Part shown: positions 22,241-32,822 of the stretch, in pieces | Layout: each line of letters begins with the position of its first letter | Position numbering within the stretch: position 1 is the stretch's first letter | Source of the DNA: Triglochin maritima | Lineage: Eukaryota; Streptophyta; Magnoliopsida; Alismatales; Juncaginaceae | Direction: 5' to 3' | Assembly (NCBI GenBank): GCA_963682175.1 | Contig: OY821784.1 | Location: 21,061,621 to 21,125,620, forward strand | Length of the DNA stretch: 64,000 bases | The notes under the pieces: generated by a model | The model's input: only the letters and a program-made list of their open reading frames with translations | What the model was told of the DNA's origin: nothing | Database searches by the model: none | Made by a program: the position numbers and the translations under genes

Positions 22241-22645
22241 TCAAAGGATCAAACTGAAGGACCTTGAACCTCTCAAGAGTGTGGAAAATAAGGGGCAATG
22301 GAAGAAGAGTTTCTCCCGATGTGGTACAGAAGTTATCACCGTCAATCCAAACTCTCCAACAACAGGCTGGTGGGTCGGAACAAGGTCATGAACCTCGTTA
22401 GGCATGTCCAACTCACCAGGCGAACAGAAAGTGGGTCTCTTACCCAAGGTATCCTCCAAGGAACTCCTAATACCCTCATTAGAGATGTAATTGTTTGATG
22501 TCCCATCATTTCCAAGATGATTAGGAACAATAGTGAGAGGTAAACTCTCATCAGGTCGTTTGAAATTAAGGGTACTAGGGATCTCATGCTCCACCAGAGG
22601 TGAGTCCTTAATAGGCACAACATGAAGATCATGTGGCTCAATAGG
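22241..22645 (-). pseudogene. RT/linker-relic ORF of the non-autonomous family
   Basis: The minus-strand frame reads EPHDLHVVPIKDSPLVEHE, then LPLTIVPNHLGNDGTSNNY and LVPTHQP. It is closely similar to the frame at 51346-51942. A one-base deletion just after LVPTHQPV shifts it, so the part matching the RT fingers is out of frame here. The upstream part of the open frame (22646-22849) is only low-complexity sequence from the purine tract. Confidence 0.65.
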
Positions 22646-23150
22646 ATCATGATAGAGATAGAAAGATAATGACACAGAGACTGAGACTGAGAGAGAAGGA
22701 AAAGATAGAAAGGAGGAGGCTGAGAAGGAGACGTAGAAATAGAAAGAATAAGAGAAGGAGACATAGGGAAGAAGAGAGACATGAAATAGAGAGAGAAATA
22801 AAAGGAGAAGAGAGGGAGAGAGAAGGAGAAAAGAGAAGTAGGATAACAAAGGGGAGGAGAGAGTACTAAAGAGAAGGACAAAAGGAGAACGAAAGAGAGA
22901 AGGAGATGGAGAAGGGTAGAGAAGGAGAAAGAAAGATAGAGATGATGAGAAGGAGAGAACGAGAGGGAAGGAGAGGTATATGGTGAAGGAGATGCATAGG
23001 GTTAGAAAGAGTGAAGAAGAGGATAGAGCGGGAGAAGGAGAAGGAGAAAGAAGGAAAAAGATAAGAAGGAGAAGGAGACATAGAGAGTGAAGGAGAATGA
23101 GAAGGAGAAAGGAACAGAGAAAGAAGGAATCCTAATGAATCCTAGGTATA
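22646..23150. repeat. Purine-rich (GA) tract, about 500 bp
   Basis: The plus strand is almost all G and A in irregular GAGAAG/GGAGAGA units. Frames through it on either strand are long but low-complexity (Arg/Glu or Ser/Phe/Leu), so I do not call them genes. It joins the Athila derivative to an L1 relic and may be the expanded 5' end of that L1. Confidence 0.75.
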
Positions 23151-23169
23151 GAAGCTATGAAGATAAGGG

Positions 23170-24465
23170 AATCCTTGAGAGAGAAAGTTGAGGGGAGAGA
23201 GGAAGTGCATGGAGGAGCCTCCTCCTAAGCCCCCCAGCTGTCACGGTCGCGATCGGTCCAGCACTGCTGGCTCCAGCATACTAGAGGTGTCGGACAGTGA
23301 GTTCCCCCCAAACCAGCAAAACTCCAGGTTGTACGGAACAGGAAGCGAAGGAAAGGTGGCTGCCATGGTCGATGGCAGGCCATACACCACTGCCACAACC
23401 ATCCTCGTCCAGCCACCGCCGTCTCTAGTGTCATTGGCTGGTGACCACCACCGAGAACAACCATTCCAGCAGGTAGGAGCAGCCCAATAAGGAGAATCTC
23501 CATTGATGGAGGTCGCACAACCGTAGAAGTGGTCCCACTTATTTGTTGTCGTCCCAAAGGTGTCAACCACGTTGGAGTATATAGAGCCAGTGGTGAAGTA
23601 TATCGATAAGTTTGCCACTTGTTCTAAATCAGAGGTAGAAGAGACATTTAAACGATGGGATAAAGTGATATACGGGTACTTTGTTGATTTCAAACCTAAT
23701 TTGCAAACTCTAAAACGTCACCTTCACCAGCTTTGGGGGTTATCGGGAGGAATGGAGGTTACTCATCTAAGGAATGGTTTATTATTATTTTTGTTTACTC
23801 TTGAGGATGACCGGAAGCACGTACTTGAGCTTTGGTTGCAGTTTGTACATGGAACCCCCTTTGTTGTTCAAAAATGGTCACCGACGGGGACAATGGAGTG
23901 GGCAAAGTCTCAACCATTCCAATTTGGATCTGATTGTGGGATATTAATCTAAGATTTTGGACTGAGAAAGGCAACCAAAAGGTTGTGGGAAATGAAAAAT
24001 CCAAGAAAGATGGAGCTGGCCGGTGGTGGTCGTTAGCCGACCACCGACGAGAAGCCTCTGGTGGTGGAGCAAGTAGAAGGGGACAAGAGTCCAAGCCACG
24101 TGGAAAAGGAGAAAGAATGTGAAGCATGAGAGCCAATCATGGGAGACGTACCAAAATGAATGGAAGTATTGACAACCTCTACCCTCTCGCAACATGGACA
24201 AGCCAGCCAAGACCCAAATCAGACCAGGACACGTGGAAAGGTGGGTTGGGTGAATGAGACAAGGGAGGAGGAGGGTGGTCTCCTCCAAACCATGGGAGCA
24301 AATAGGGTGGTGCCATGTGGAGAGAAAAGAAGGGAACATGAGATAAACAATGAGGAAGCATGTGCTTACACAAGCAAGGGAGCAAGTGGGGAGGTGCTAT
24401 GTGAAAAGATGGTTTGGTCTATATGAGACAAAACATGAAGATGATGCTCTCATAAGTGTGGACAC
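23170..24465 (+). pseudogene. L1 LINE ORF1 relic (DUF4283-like)
   Basis: The clear part is 23490-23952, open from 23560. It has KWSHLF and YIEPVVKYIDKF, then EVEETFKRWDKVIYGYFVDF, LKRHLHQLWGLSGGMEV, LEDDRKHVLELWLQFVHGTP and FVVQKWSPTG. This order and spacing is that of the DUF4283 domain in ORF1 of plant L1 elements, an RNA-binding protein. 23170-23490 is GC-rich and could be the LINE 5' end. 24000-24465 is broken and may be the ORF1 tail. No endonuclease or RT follows, because an Athila LTR starts at 24466. Confidence 0.7.
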
Positions 24466-26295
24466 TGATTAGTAGCATATAATGCATCATATGCATGCTA
24501 AATATCCTTAATTTTACCCTAATATTGTGCTACTCGAGTGTTTGTTGTTATATTTCAGGTATTAGGTAATAGAGAAGAGAAGGGAAGAGAAAAATGACTG
24601 AAACGTAAGAAGAAATGAGTTAATGAAGCAAAATGTACCTCTCTACCATGCACAAGGACCCATCTGCAAGAGGGAAGCCCAGAGGGACCCAATAGCAAAT
24701 CGAGAAACTTGACACTATCATGAGGAGTATTTTGGTAATTAAATTCAGGTGCATACTCAAACAACCAATCCGGGTGCACCCTACATGATGAATTGAAGCA
24801 ACCACAAAAATTTGGTTGAATCTGACCAACCATGACAGCCAATTGGCGATCCAATATGCTCAGGATCCGACTCAGCTTCTAGTGGTTGTGTAGTATGTTG
24901 TTTTTATCCATTTGTAGAAGTTTCATTTGTCCAACATCGGGGAAATGATCCTAGTTTCCTTTTTGATGTCTATAAATAGAACTCTTCTTCCTCCATTGTA
25001 AGATAGTCCTTGCTTGGTGGCCATTCTCTCTACTTGGAGTAAAGTCTTGGAGCAAAAACTCAAGTGGAGAGATGATACTTGGCATGTGAGTCGTGAATAA
25101 AATAAATCTTTGTTAGTTTCATGAAGTCTCTTTTAATTCTTGCATGCTTAGCTTAATTGTGTTTTAGTAATCTTACTATAATTGGAATGTTTTCTCTTCT
25201 TAATATGAATGTTAGCATAATGAGTAGTGATTAGTTCCATCCCTCTTTACGGGGTGGAGATGATGTACATTTATGTTTTGAGGTTTTTATATTTGACGAA
25301 TGTTGATTGTGTAGACTTGAATGTTTATATGTTCATTGGGTTTGTTTTAATCATCTGCATGTTGGGAGACTTTTGATGGGTTTTGCCATAAGATTTAGAC
25401 ACTTCCCATGCTTGGTTTCCTCTTGTTTATTGGCTGAAATTTCCTGTTGGATATGCTACATATTAGTCGTGCATTTGTTTTAGTGTTTACTTGCTTGATT
25501 GATTGAAGAAATTTTGTTTTGATGGATTTTGCCGTGAAATTCAGACACCTCCCATGGTTATCTTTGTTCTTGACATGAGTTCCTGGTTTTTGATTAGTCT
25601 TCCCATAATTTAGACACTTCTCTTTCTGAGGCTCATCTTGTGATAATCAAGTAGACATTTTAGTCTTGCCATAATTTCCTGTTGGATATGCTACATATTA
25701 GTCGTGTGTTTGTATTAGTATTTACACACTTGATTGATTGAATAAACTTTGTTTTGATGTGTTTTGCCATGAAATTGAGACACCCCGCATGCTTAGCTTT
25801 GTGTCTACATGATTTCCTGGTTTTTGATGAGTCTTGCCATAATTTTAAACACTTCTCATTCTGAGCCTCATCTTGTGATAATCCAGTAGTAATTGGTAAT
25901 ATGTTGTGTGAATGGATGGATAGGTCTTGCCAAATCTTTAGACACTTCCTATGCATGAAGACACACACATGACACACAGACATGTTTTCATGTGTCATGC
26001 ACCACTTCTCTCACTTCATATGTGCACACACTCCACCCCTCAGGGGATTTATCCATATTTCGTTCCACATAGTTTGTTAATTTTTTGTTGTTATCATTTG
26101 CATGATAATTTAGTTTGTTTTGCATTCGTAGCATAATCATCTTTTAATAGTAGCGTAATAATCTCTTCTTCCATTGTTATTTCCCACTTGATTTCTCTCA
26201 CTCGAAGGTTGGCAACGCTCCCTGTGGGTCGACTGCACTTGCCCCCTCTACACCGACAGTCGTGCACTTGTGGTTAATTAGTAAAATATTTAACA
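24466..26295 (+). repeat. 5' LTR of a truncated Athila element
   Basis: It starts TGATTAGTAGCATATAATGC and ends TATTTAACA. It has GTCCAACATCG (24929-24939, one mismatch to USE) and TATAAATA (24971-24978), 31 bp apart, and a palindrome remnant at 24835-24852. It belongs with the 16520 subfamily. Confidence 0.85.
25440..25890 (+). repeat. 235-bp tandem duplication in the LTR
   Basis: The segment starting TTCCTGTTGGATATGCTACA at 25441 recurs at 25676 and stays collinear through the TTGCCATGAAATT..GACACC block and the CTCATCTTGTGATAATC block (to about 25885). The duplicated unit contains two copies of the GCCATAA..TTTAGACAC motif common to Athila LTRs. Confidence 0.85.
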
Positions 26296-26301
26296 TGTTT
26301 T

Positions 26302-26318
26302 TGGCATCATTGCCGGGG
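26302..26318 (+). other. Degenerate tRNA-Asp primer-binding site
   Basis: TGGCATCATTGCCGGGG differs from the perfect complement TGGCGCCGTTGCCGGGG at three positions, all C or G changed to T or A, the pattern expected from cytosine deamination. Confidence 0.8.
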
Positions 26319-27472
26319 AGCACCTTGTCCCAACCTTTGCTTAGGTGATTCGAGTGATTTTAATTTTTTGTTTTAGTTGTGGTGTTGTCCAGGTGGTCAT
26401 GTGAGATCCATATTTTGGTGGGAGCTTGGGAGAAGCGTTTGGAGCTAAACAGACCGCTAGTCAGCGGTCTGGTAATCTCTGCTAGTCCTGTAGTTTCTCC
26501 TGTAGCTCACACTTCTTGTTTGGTGTCTGGGAGCATGTTTCTTGATTTGTTTTAGTTTTGTTTTACCGTTCCCAGTTTACCTTTTAACCCAAAAATCCCC
26601 TTTAATCAACTTGGGGCTAAAACCCAAAGCAAAGGATTAGACATTTGCTATATTTAGGTCATGCATCATCTAGTGATGACTTGAGCATGTTATTTGTCTT
26701 CTCTTAGTTTTAATTTCTATCGTTGATTGCTGGAGCGAGGTGCGCATTCCTTAACACTCATTCACGCATTAGTATATTCATTAATGAGTAAGGTTTGCAT
26801 TGAAACAAGAGTGAGGTGAGTGTTTGTTTTGTGAGTTACTTGCTAGTTTAACAATCAAATCAAATTAAGGGGCACCACCTATAGTACAAAGATAAGGTAG
26901 CGGATTTCATCACCCCTTCCATTGCCCCAAAAAGCATCTCTAACTCCTTAATTCTAAAAGCATGTAGACATTGGCCCATCAGGATTTCAGACATGCTAGG
27001 AGAGTGACCCAGTTGAGACTGTCATGATCTGATCTGTGTCGCCTGCCTTGTCAATAGTAGGAGGTACTAGATCTCCAGATCTTGTATCACTTGCTGGGCA
27101 TTGTGATCTTTGTTGTAGGGAGGTGAGGTGTGTCAAGGCTTGTGATCTCGAAGTTAGGCATTGTCTAACCCGACGACCTATAGCCATAAGTTGTTTGAGT
27201 CATGTTTGATTGCTTGTCTTCTACCCTCACTCATATATCGTAGCTTAAGGACTTCTCCCCTCTCCTCTGCGTGCTTTGGTCTTCTCATCTACGCACCCTT
27301 CTCAGTTTTTGTTAGTTCAAAAAAAAAATTTTAGATTTGATTCGTGTCTATGTGCATGCTTATTTGGCCACAAGACGAGAGTGGCCATTTGAGGAGGTGT
27401 GTCATCAATCCTACCTCAGTAGTTGATTTCTTGACACCTTCCTCTTCTCGTGTTCCACACAGTCTGGGTTCC
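26319..27472 (+). other. Athila 5' leader with conserved block
   Basis: Non-coding. The imperfect palindrome AGACCGCTAGTCAGCGGTCT (8-bp perfect arms) lies at 26451-26470, and the conserved leader block at 26890-27185, including TTGTCAATAGTAGGAGG and TTGTAGGGAGGTGAGG. The block is shared with three other elements. Confidence 0.7.
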
Positions 27473-28600
27473 ATGGCTGATCTGCACCACGAGGAGGAGC
27501 CATTAATGGACCCACCTGTTCCGCCACTTAATCCTGTTTCTCTGCATGACTGATGCTTTTCGGCGTGGACTGCTCTTCCTTCCTGCATCATGTTACCTCA
27601 GGCAACCGAGAACCACTTTGAGATTAAGCCTCAGCACATCTCCATTCTCTCTTATTTCTCGAGTAAGGGTGATCCTTATCTCTTTCTGTGAGAATTTGAG
27701 GAGGTTTGTGCTATGTTTAAACTACAGCAGTTGAGCACAGACTCCATCCATCTTTGACTGGTCCCTTTCACCCTGAAAGATGACACGAAGAAGTGGTTGC
27801 ATTGTTATCAAGTGAGCGCCTTCGCAACTTCGGACCAGTTTCAATCTGCATTTCTTAAAAAGTATTTTTCTATTCATCGGACTCAAAAGTTGAGACAAGA
27901 AATCAATTCTTGCTATCAAGACGAGTCTGAAACATTCCATGCATACTTTGAGAAGTTTAAGGACATACTTTCGTCGTGCCCTCACCATAGCATCGAGTTG
28001 TGGTGCCTTTCTCAAATTGTTTACGAAGGTCTTAGCACTTCATCCCCAACTATTCTCGAAGACCTCGTTGGAAAGTCCATGGAATTTGAATGTGTTAGGG
28101 AACCACTTGTATCACATAGTAGCATAGGAGCGAGGATCGCAAATTCCAACCAAGCGAAAGCAGGTTTGGCTTTTATCCTCGATTCTGATACGGCCAATGA
28201 GGCACGCTATGCAGCCTTGATGCGTCGTATGGACTCGATGGAGCTCCAGAACCAAACAAAAAGTGGCCAAGCATTTGCATGTAGCTTTGTTTCATGTCAT
28301 AGGTGTTGTATGGTCGGTCATGTGATCAAGGAGTGTGGCTACGTGGTTCTTGAATTGGAGCATGTCAATGGTATTAACTACCGCCCCAGAAACGACTCAT
28401 ATTCTTCATCATATAGCCCAGGTTGGACGAAACCACCCAAACTTCTCTTGGAGCCAAAATAATGGCCAAGGTGGCCCTTATAACCATTCACACCCCACCA
28501 CCACCTTACATACACAACATGCATTCATCATCCATGCATCCATCTCATTCACATCCTACCCATGTACAACCTGTTGGCCTACCAGGTTTCCCTAGTGAAA
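27473..28600 (+). pseudogene. gag: Athila gag, frameshifted
   Basis: The start ATG is at 27473 (MADLHHEEE), in a short frame that ends at 27553. The capsid-like region continues in other frames to 27797. A 221-codon frame (27797-28462) then has FLKKYFSIHRTQKLRQEIN, ETFHAYFEKFKDILSSCPHH, IGARIANSNQ, LMRRMDSMELQNQ and a zinc-knuckle-like CHRCCMVGHVIKEC. The Asn/Ser/His-rich tail follows in another frame. The arrangement is the same as in the gag at 11436-12915. Confidence 0.82.
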
Positions 28601-28639
28601 ACAATAACGAAACCAGGTTCAGAGGGCGGGGTCAGAAGA

Positions 28640-28933
28640 GAGAAAAGAAAGTAGGAGAGAGAAGCTCTGGGGAAAGCATGGCGGTTCCTAGGTTTTCCTA
28701 GGGGTCGAAACCTCTTTTCTTCCACCAAAACTCTTGATTTCTTCATCAAAATGGATCCTACTACTTAATCTTTGTATGTGGGTGAGCTGATTGGGAGTGG
28801 TGGCATCGTTGATCACACCCATGAAGCATCAAAGCACCTTCCACTTTCGAGTTTGGAGAGTGGAGGGCCAGTTTCTTCACCAACTAAGGTCTCACCTAAG
28901 AGGTGGTCAGACCTATTCAAATCCGTAGCTAGG
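28640..28933 (+). pseudogene. L1 LINE 5' end and ORF1 start relic
   Basis: A purine-rich GAGAGAAAAGAAAGTAGGAG start and then AGGGGTCGAAACCTC resemble a plant L1 5' UTR. From the ATG at 28751 a frame with an early stop reads LPLSSLESGGPVSSPTK and KRWSDLFKSVAR, like the xWADLFK motif near the N-terminus of plant L1 ORF1. An Athila LTR starts directly after it. It may be the 5' end of the L1 that resumes at 37813, but about 170 codons between them are missing. Confidence 0.5.
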
Positions 28934-31729
28934 TGATTGACATCATTTCATGCTTACATTTCTATCTTAGATCCATTATCTTTTACCTAAACAATGCTAC
29001 GTAATGAGTTTTATGTTTGACTTTCAGAAATAAATAGGTTTGAAGAGAAGAGGCATAAAAGAACCTAAAAGCATGAAAAAAGGACTGAGTTGAGAGACTC
29101 GAGGACTAAGATGCAAGATCGAAGGACCTAAATGTAAGATCGAAGGACCAATGAGAAAACAAGAATACTCCACACCATCATGGGGAGTATTTTGGTATTC
29201 AATTCGGGTCGGAGCTCCGGCAAGCAAAGTAGATGCATCAAAGCCAAACAAACACATCAAGGAAAGCCCAAAAGAAAGCCCAGCGCGATCCAAACCCTGT
29301 AGACCGCCAATTAGAACCTTGGGACGGCTGATTGGCTGTCCGGGTTGATCCGGATCCGCTAAGATTTTTGTGGGGAGTATATTAGAGTGTATTTAGTCTA
29401 ATTCTAGTATATGTTTAGTCCCATACCAGGGGATTGTCCCAGATTACCTTTTTCTATGGCTATATGATTGACATCATTTCATGCTTATATTTGTATCTTA
29501 TATCCATTATCTTTTACCTAAACAATGCTATGTTACGACTTTTATGTTTAGTTTTCAGGAATAAATAGGTTTGAAGAGATGAAGCATAAAAGGACTACAA
29601 AGCTGGGAAAAAGGACTGAACTGTGAGATCTGGGGACCAAGATGCAAGGTAGAAGGATCTGAACGCAAGACTGAAAGACTTAAGAGCAAAACAGAAAACT
29701 CCACACCATCATGGGGAGTATTTTGGCAATTCTATTCGGGTCGGAGCTCAAATAAACGAAGTAGATGCATCCAAGACCACCAAATACACTAAGCAAAGCC
29801 CAACACAAATTCCAGATGGATCCGGACTTTTTAGACCGCCAATTGGCGGTCTGTTTTGGCCCAAATCCACTAAGATTTCTCCTGGACATGTATTAGTGTT
29901 TGTTTAGGCTATTTGTGGTATTGGTTTAGTCCCACATCGGGGTATTGTCCAGGATTAGCTTTTTCCATGCCTATAAATAGAACTCTTCACCTCTTATTGT
30001 AATCACTCCATATTTTAAGTGGCTATTCTTACTACTAGAAGTGAGGCCTTGAAGCACACACTAAAGTAGGAGGATGCTACTTGAAATGTGAGTCATTTTA
30101 TCAATAAAGTTTTGTGTTTCTTTCATTGTTTGTTTATGCTTCTTTTATTGTTTGTGCATGTTTTAGTTTAATCGTCTTTTATTTCTAGCTTAGTTTTAAT
30201 ATGCTTTTTTTGCTTAGTTTAATAATCAGTGTGTTGTTTAGGGAGTAGTTCCATCCCTTTTGGGGGTGGAGTAGATGTACATACATGCATTAGAGAATGG
30301 GATGAATGCTTTATTTTTGATGTGTTGATAAAACATGAATGTATGCTTGCTTGTTTAGGATAGAATTTATAACTTGATGAGTTTTGCCAAAATGATTAGA
30401 CACCTCTCATGCTTGTTTAGGTTCTGAAATAAACAACTTGCATATGTAAATGTTAATCAACTAAGTTGGTGAATAGATTGATAGGTTTTGCCATAACATT
30501 TAGACACTTCCTATGCTTGATAAACACCACCTTCATGTGCTTAAAGAATGTATTCTACACCCACCTCTTTGCATGTGCGCAGTCACTCCACCTATTAGGG
30601 GTTTTCCCATTTCTGTATTCCAGCATTCTTCCTTTGTTCTTAGCTTAGTTATTATTTCATTGTTTGGTTCTTCCTTTCGCATGTCCTACTTCTTAGCGTA
30701 GTATAGAGTAGAGTACCATAAATATCTTTCTCCCCCTATTTTTGCCACTTGATTTCGTACAAGCAAGAGGCTACTCACCTCCCTGAGGATGATCCGTACT
30801 TGCCACCGCTTCATCGCGGCCGTGCACTTGCGGTTTAAATAAAACATTCAACACTATAAATATAACTCTCCCTCCTCTCTTGTATCCCATCTCTCTCTTG
30901 GTGGCCATCCTCTCTACTAGGAGTAAAAGCCTTTTAGCGAAAACCATGGTGGAGAGAAGCTACTTGTAATTGACTGAGTAATAATAGATATTTTGTTAAG
31001 TTTTCTTCATATTGTCTTGTCTTTTCAATTCTTGGATACATAGTTAACTTGCTGTTTTAGTCTTGTTATAATTAGTTTAAGCATGTTTTCTTTCCTTAGT
31101 ATAAATGTTAGTTTAAATATGTGTGAGTAGTTCCATCCCCTTTGGCGGTGGAGTAGATGTGTACACATGTTATGTAGATGGTATGAATGCTAGACATTGT
31201 TGTTTGTGAGAAATGTTAGTATGCTTGTTAAAATTAATAAGAACTTTTACTTGATGGTTTCTGCTATAATGTTTAGGTACATTCCATGCTTGTTTATGTT
31301 CTTGATAACAAACTTGTCATGCTCATATTAATCACCTAGGTTAGTGCTTTAAATGGTAGGTCTTGCCATTAGGTACTCGTTATGCATTAACAAACACTAA
31401 CTACACTTGAGCTTATTGTATGCATTCACCACACTTATTTCATGTGCACACACACACACTCCACCCCTTAGGGGTTTTCTCGTTCCTGAGATTTATCTTT
31501 CTTCTTAGTAGTTGCTTAGTTTAGTTGAGTTCATTTCGTGCTTTCATTTCCTTCTTTCTAGTTTAGTAGTTTAATTTGGTGTAGTTTAGTTTAATCAATC
31601 CTTTCTCTCCTTTCTTTCCCACTTGCCTTCGAATAAACTAAAGTCGACACACCGCCCTGTGGATCGACCCCTATTTTCCATCGCGTCAACGCGGCCGTGC
31701 ACTTGCGCTTAATTAAAACGAATCAATCA
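28934..31729 (+). repeat. 5' LTR of the Athila element, split by a solo LTR
   Basis: The parts 28934-29464 and 30859-31729 together make about 1402 bp. The palindrome pair is at 29301-29342. The USE-like site reads GTCCCATACCA. The original TATAAATA box is cut by the insertion. The LTR ends ATCAATCA at 31729. Confidence 0.85.
29465..30853 (+). mobile_element. Solo Athila LTR inside another Athila LTR
   Basis: It runs from TGATTGACATC to CATTCAACA, 1389 bp, flanked by CTATA at 29460-29464 and 30854-30858. The target is the host LTR's TATA box. The solo LTR brings its own perfect promoter: palindrome 29833-29852, GTCCCACATCG 29929-29939 and TATAAATA 29972-29979 (32-bp gap). It belongs to the same subfamily as the element at 49459. 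Confidence 0.92.
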
Positions 31730-31735
31730 AGTTTT

Positions 31736-31752
31736 TGGCGCTGTTGCCGGGA
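31736..31752 (+). other. tRNA-Asp primer-binding site
   Basis: TGGCGCTGTTGCCGGGA has two mismatches to the complement of the plant tRNA-Asp 3' end, and lies six bases inside the LTR end. Confidence 0.85.
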
Positions 31753-32822
31753 GGTGTTCTATCCCGACTTTGGTTTGGACGATTCGAGTGGTTTAATTTT
31801 CTTTTTTTAGTTTTGATTTGTTTCGGGGATCCAGAGGATCAAAGGGAGGCAACTGGAGAGCAAAAAACTCAAAATTGATCGCCAATCAGCAGTCTGGGAT
31901 CCCCAATTGGCGGCATAATAAGTGTCTTTAGCTTCCAATTTTGTTCTGGTAGTTTGTCCTTTCATATTACTTATCTAGGAGCGCAATCTTGCATGTTCTT
32001 ACTTTTAGTTTGTTCCCAGATTAACAATCAATCTTCTTTAATCAACTTGGACCTTAAAACTCAAAGCAAAAGAATAGATTGATTGCCATCTAGGTCATGC
32101 ATCATTTGTCTTTTTGTTGCTTTACATTTTTGTTGTTGATTGCTGGCGTGAGGTACGTGCACCTAATTCTCTCATTCATGCATATGTAGATTATGCATTA
32201 GTTAGTAAGGTGCATCAGGACAAGAGTTAGTTGAGCATTTGATTGGAGAGTTGATTGCTAGATTTAGGATCAAAACGCTACCAAGGAGAGGTTGTCCCAT
32301 AAAAGATAAGGTGGGGGATTTCATCACCATATCCTTAGCCCCAAAATTCACTCTTAATAAAAGCCTTAATTCTGGCCCTAAGGATTTCGGACGAACTAGG
32401 AGAGTAATCTAGTCGTGACTGTCATGACCTGATCGGCGTCGCCTGCCTTGTCAATAGTAGGAGGTACTAGATCTCCGTATCTGCTATGACTTGCTGGGCA
32501 TTGTGGTCTTCATTGTAGGGAGGTGAGGTGTGTCGAGACTAGTGAGCACGAAGTTAGGCGTCGTCTAGCCTAAGGACCCATAGCCTTAAGTTGTTTGAGT
32601 CGTGCTTGCTAGATTAGGATTCTACCTTCATGACTACCAACGCTAGCTCTAAGGAATCTTCCCTCCTCATCTGAGTCCTCTCCTCATCTATTTTCTACAA
32701 GTAGTCTCCTCCTCTGAGTACACCTTCTGTTGTGTGTTTTTTAGAGTCGAGTCGAGCGTTTTATGCGAGGTTGGGCTCGTTCTGGTGTGAGCGCTCGACT
32801 TGAGAAAGTGCATTTTTCTGAG
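31753..32822 (+). other. Athila 5' leader with conserved block
   Basis: Non-coding leader. A palindrome pair remnant lies at 31878-31915 and the conserved block at 32306-32590 (GATAAGGTGGGGGATTTCATC, then CCTGATCGGCGTCGCCTGCC and the GAGGTGAGGTGTGTC run). Confidence 0.7.

Larger units (their letters stand above)
19118..22645 (-). mobile_element. 3' part of a non-autonomous Athila derivative
   Basis: The 3' LTR is at 19118-20570, the 3' non-coding region at 20571-22240 and a pol-relic ORF at 22241-22645, in the same order as the complete non-autonomous element at 49459-55414. Similarity to that element stops near 22645, where a purine-rich tract starts, so the gag and 5' LTR have been lost or replaced. 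The left LTR end lacks the first two or three bases (it starts TGAACG). Confidence 0.75.
24466..28630 (+). mobile_element. 5' part of an Athila element
   Basis: 5' LTR 24466-26295, tRNA-Asp primer site 26302-26318, leader, and gag 27473-28600, all on the plus strand. The sequence then passes into an L1 relic near 28635, so protease, RT and integrase are missing. The LTR is 1830 bp because of an internal duplication. The left flank is GACAC; no matching right flank can be found. Confidence 0.85.

Noticed and set aside
22241..22881. Long minus-strand frames (about 200 and 180 codons)
   Set aside because: Upstream of the EPHDLHV part they are only Ser/Phe/Leu runs read from a purine-rich tract; both frames are open because the tract lacks stop codons.
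23188..23566. Two overlapping frames of about 100 codons on opposite strands
   Set aside because: GC-rich LINE 5' region; neither frame matches a known domain, and the convincing LINE homology is in 23490-23952.
26302..26318. tRNA-Asp gene fragment
   Set aside because: Only the last 17-18 nt match the tRNA, in complementary sense and directly beside an LTR: it is a primer-binding site, as at 14082, 31736 and 53990.
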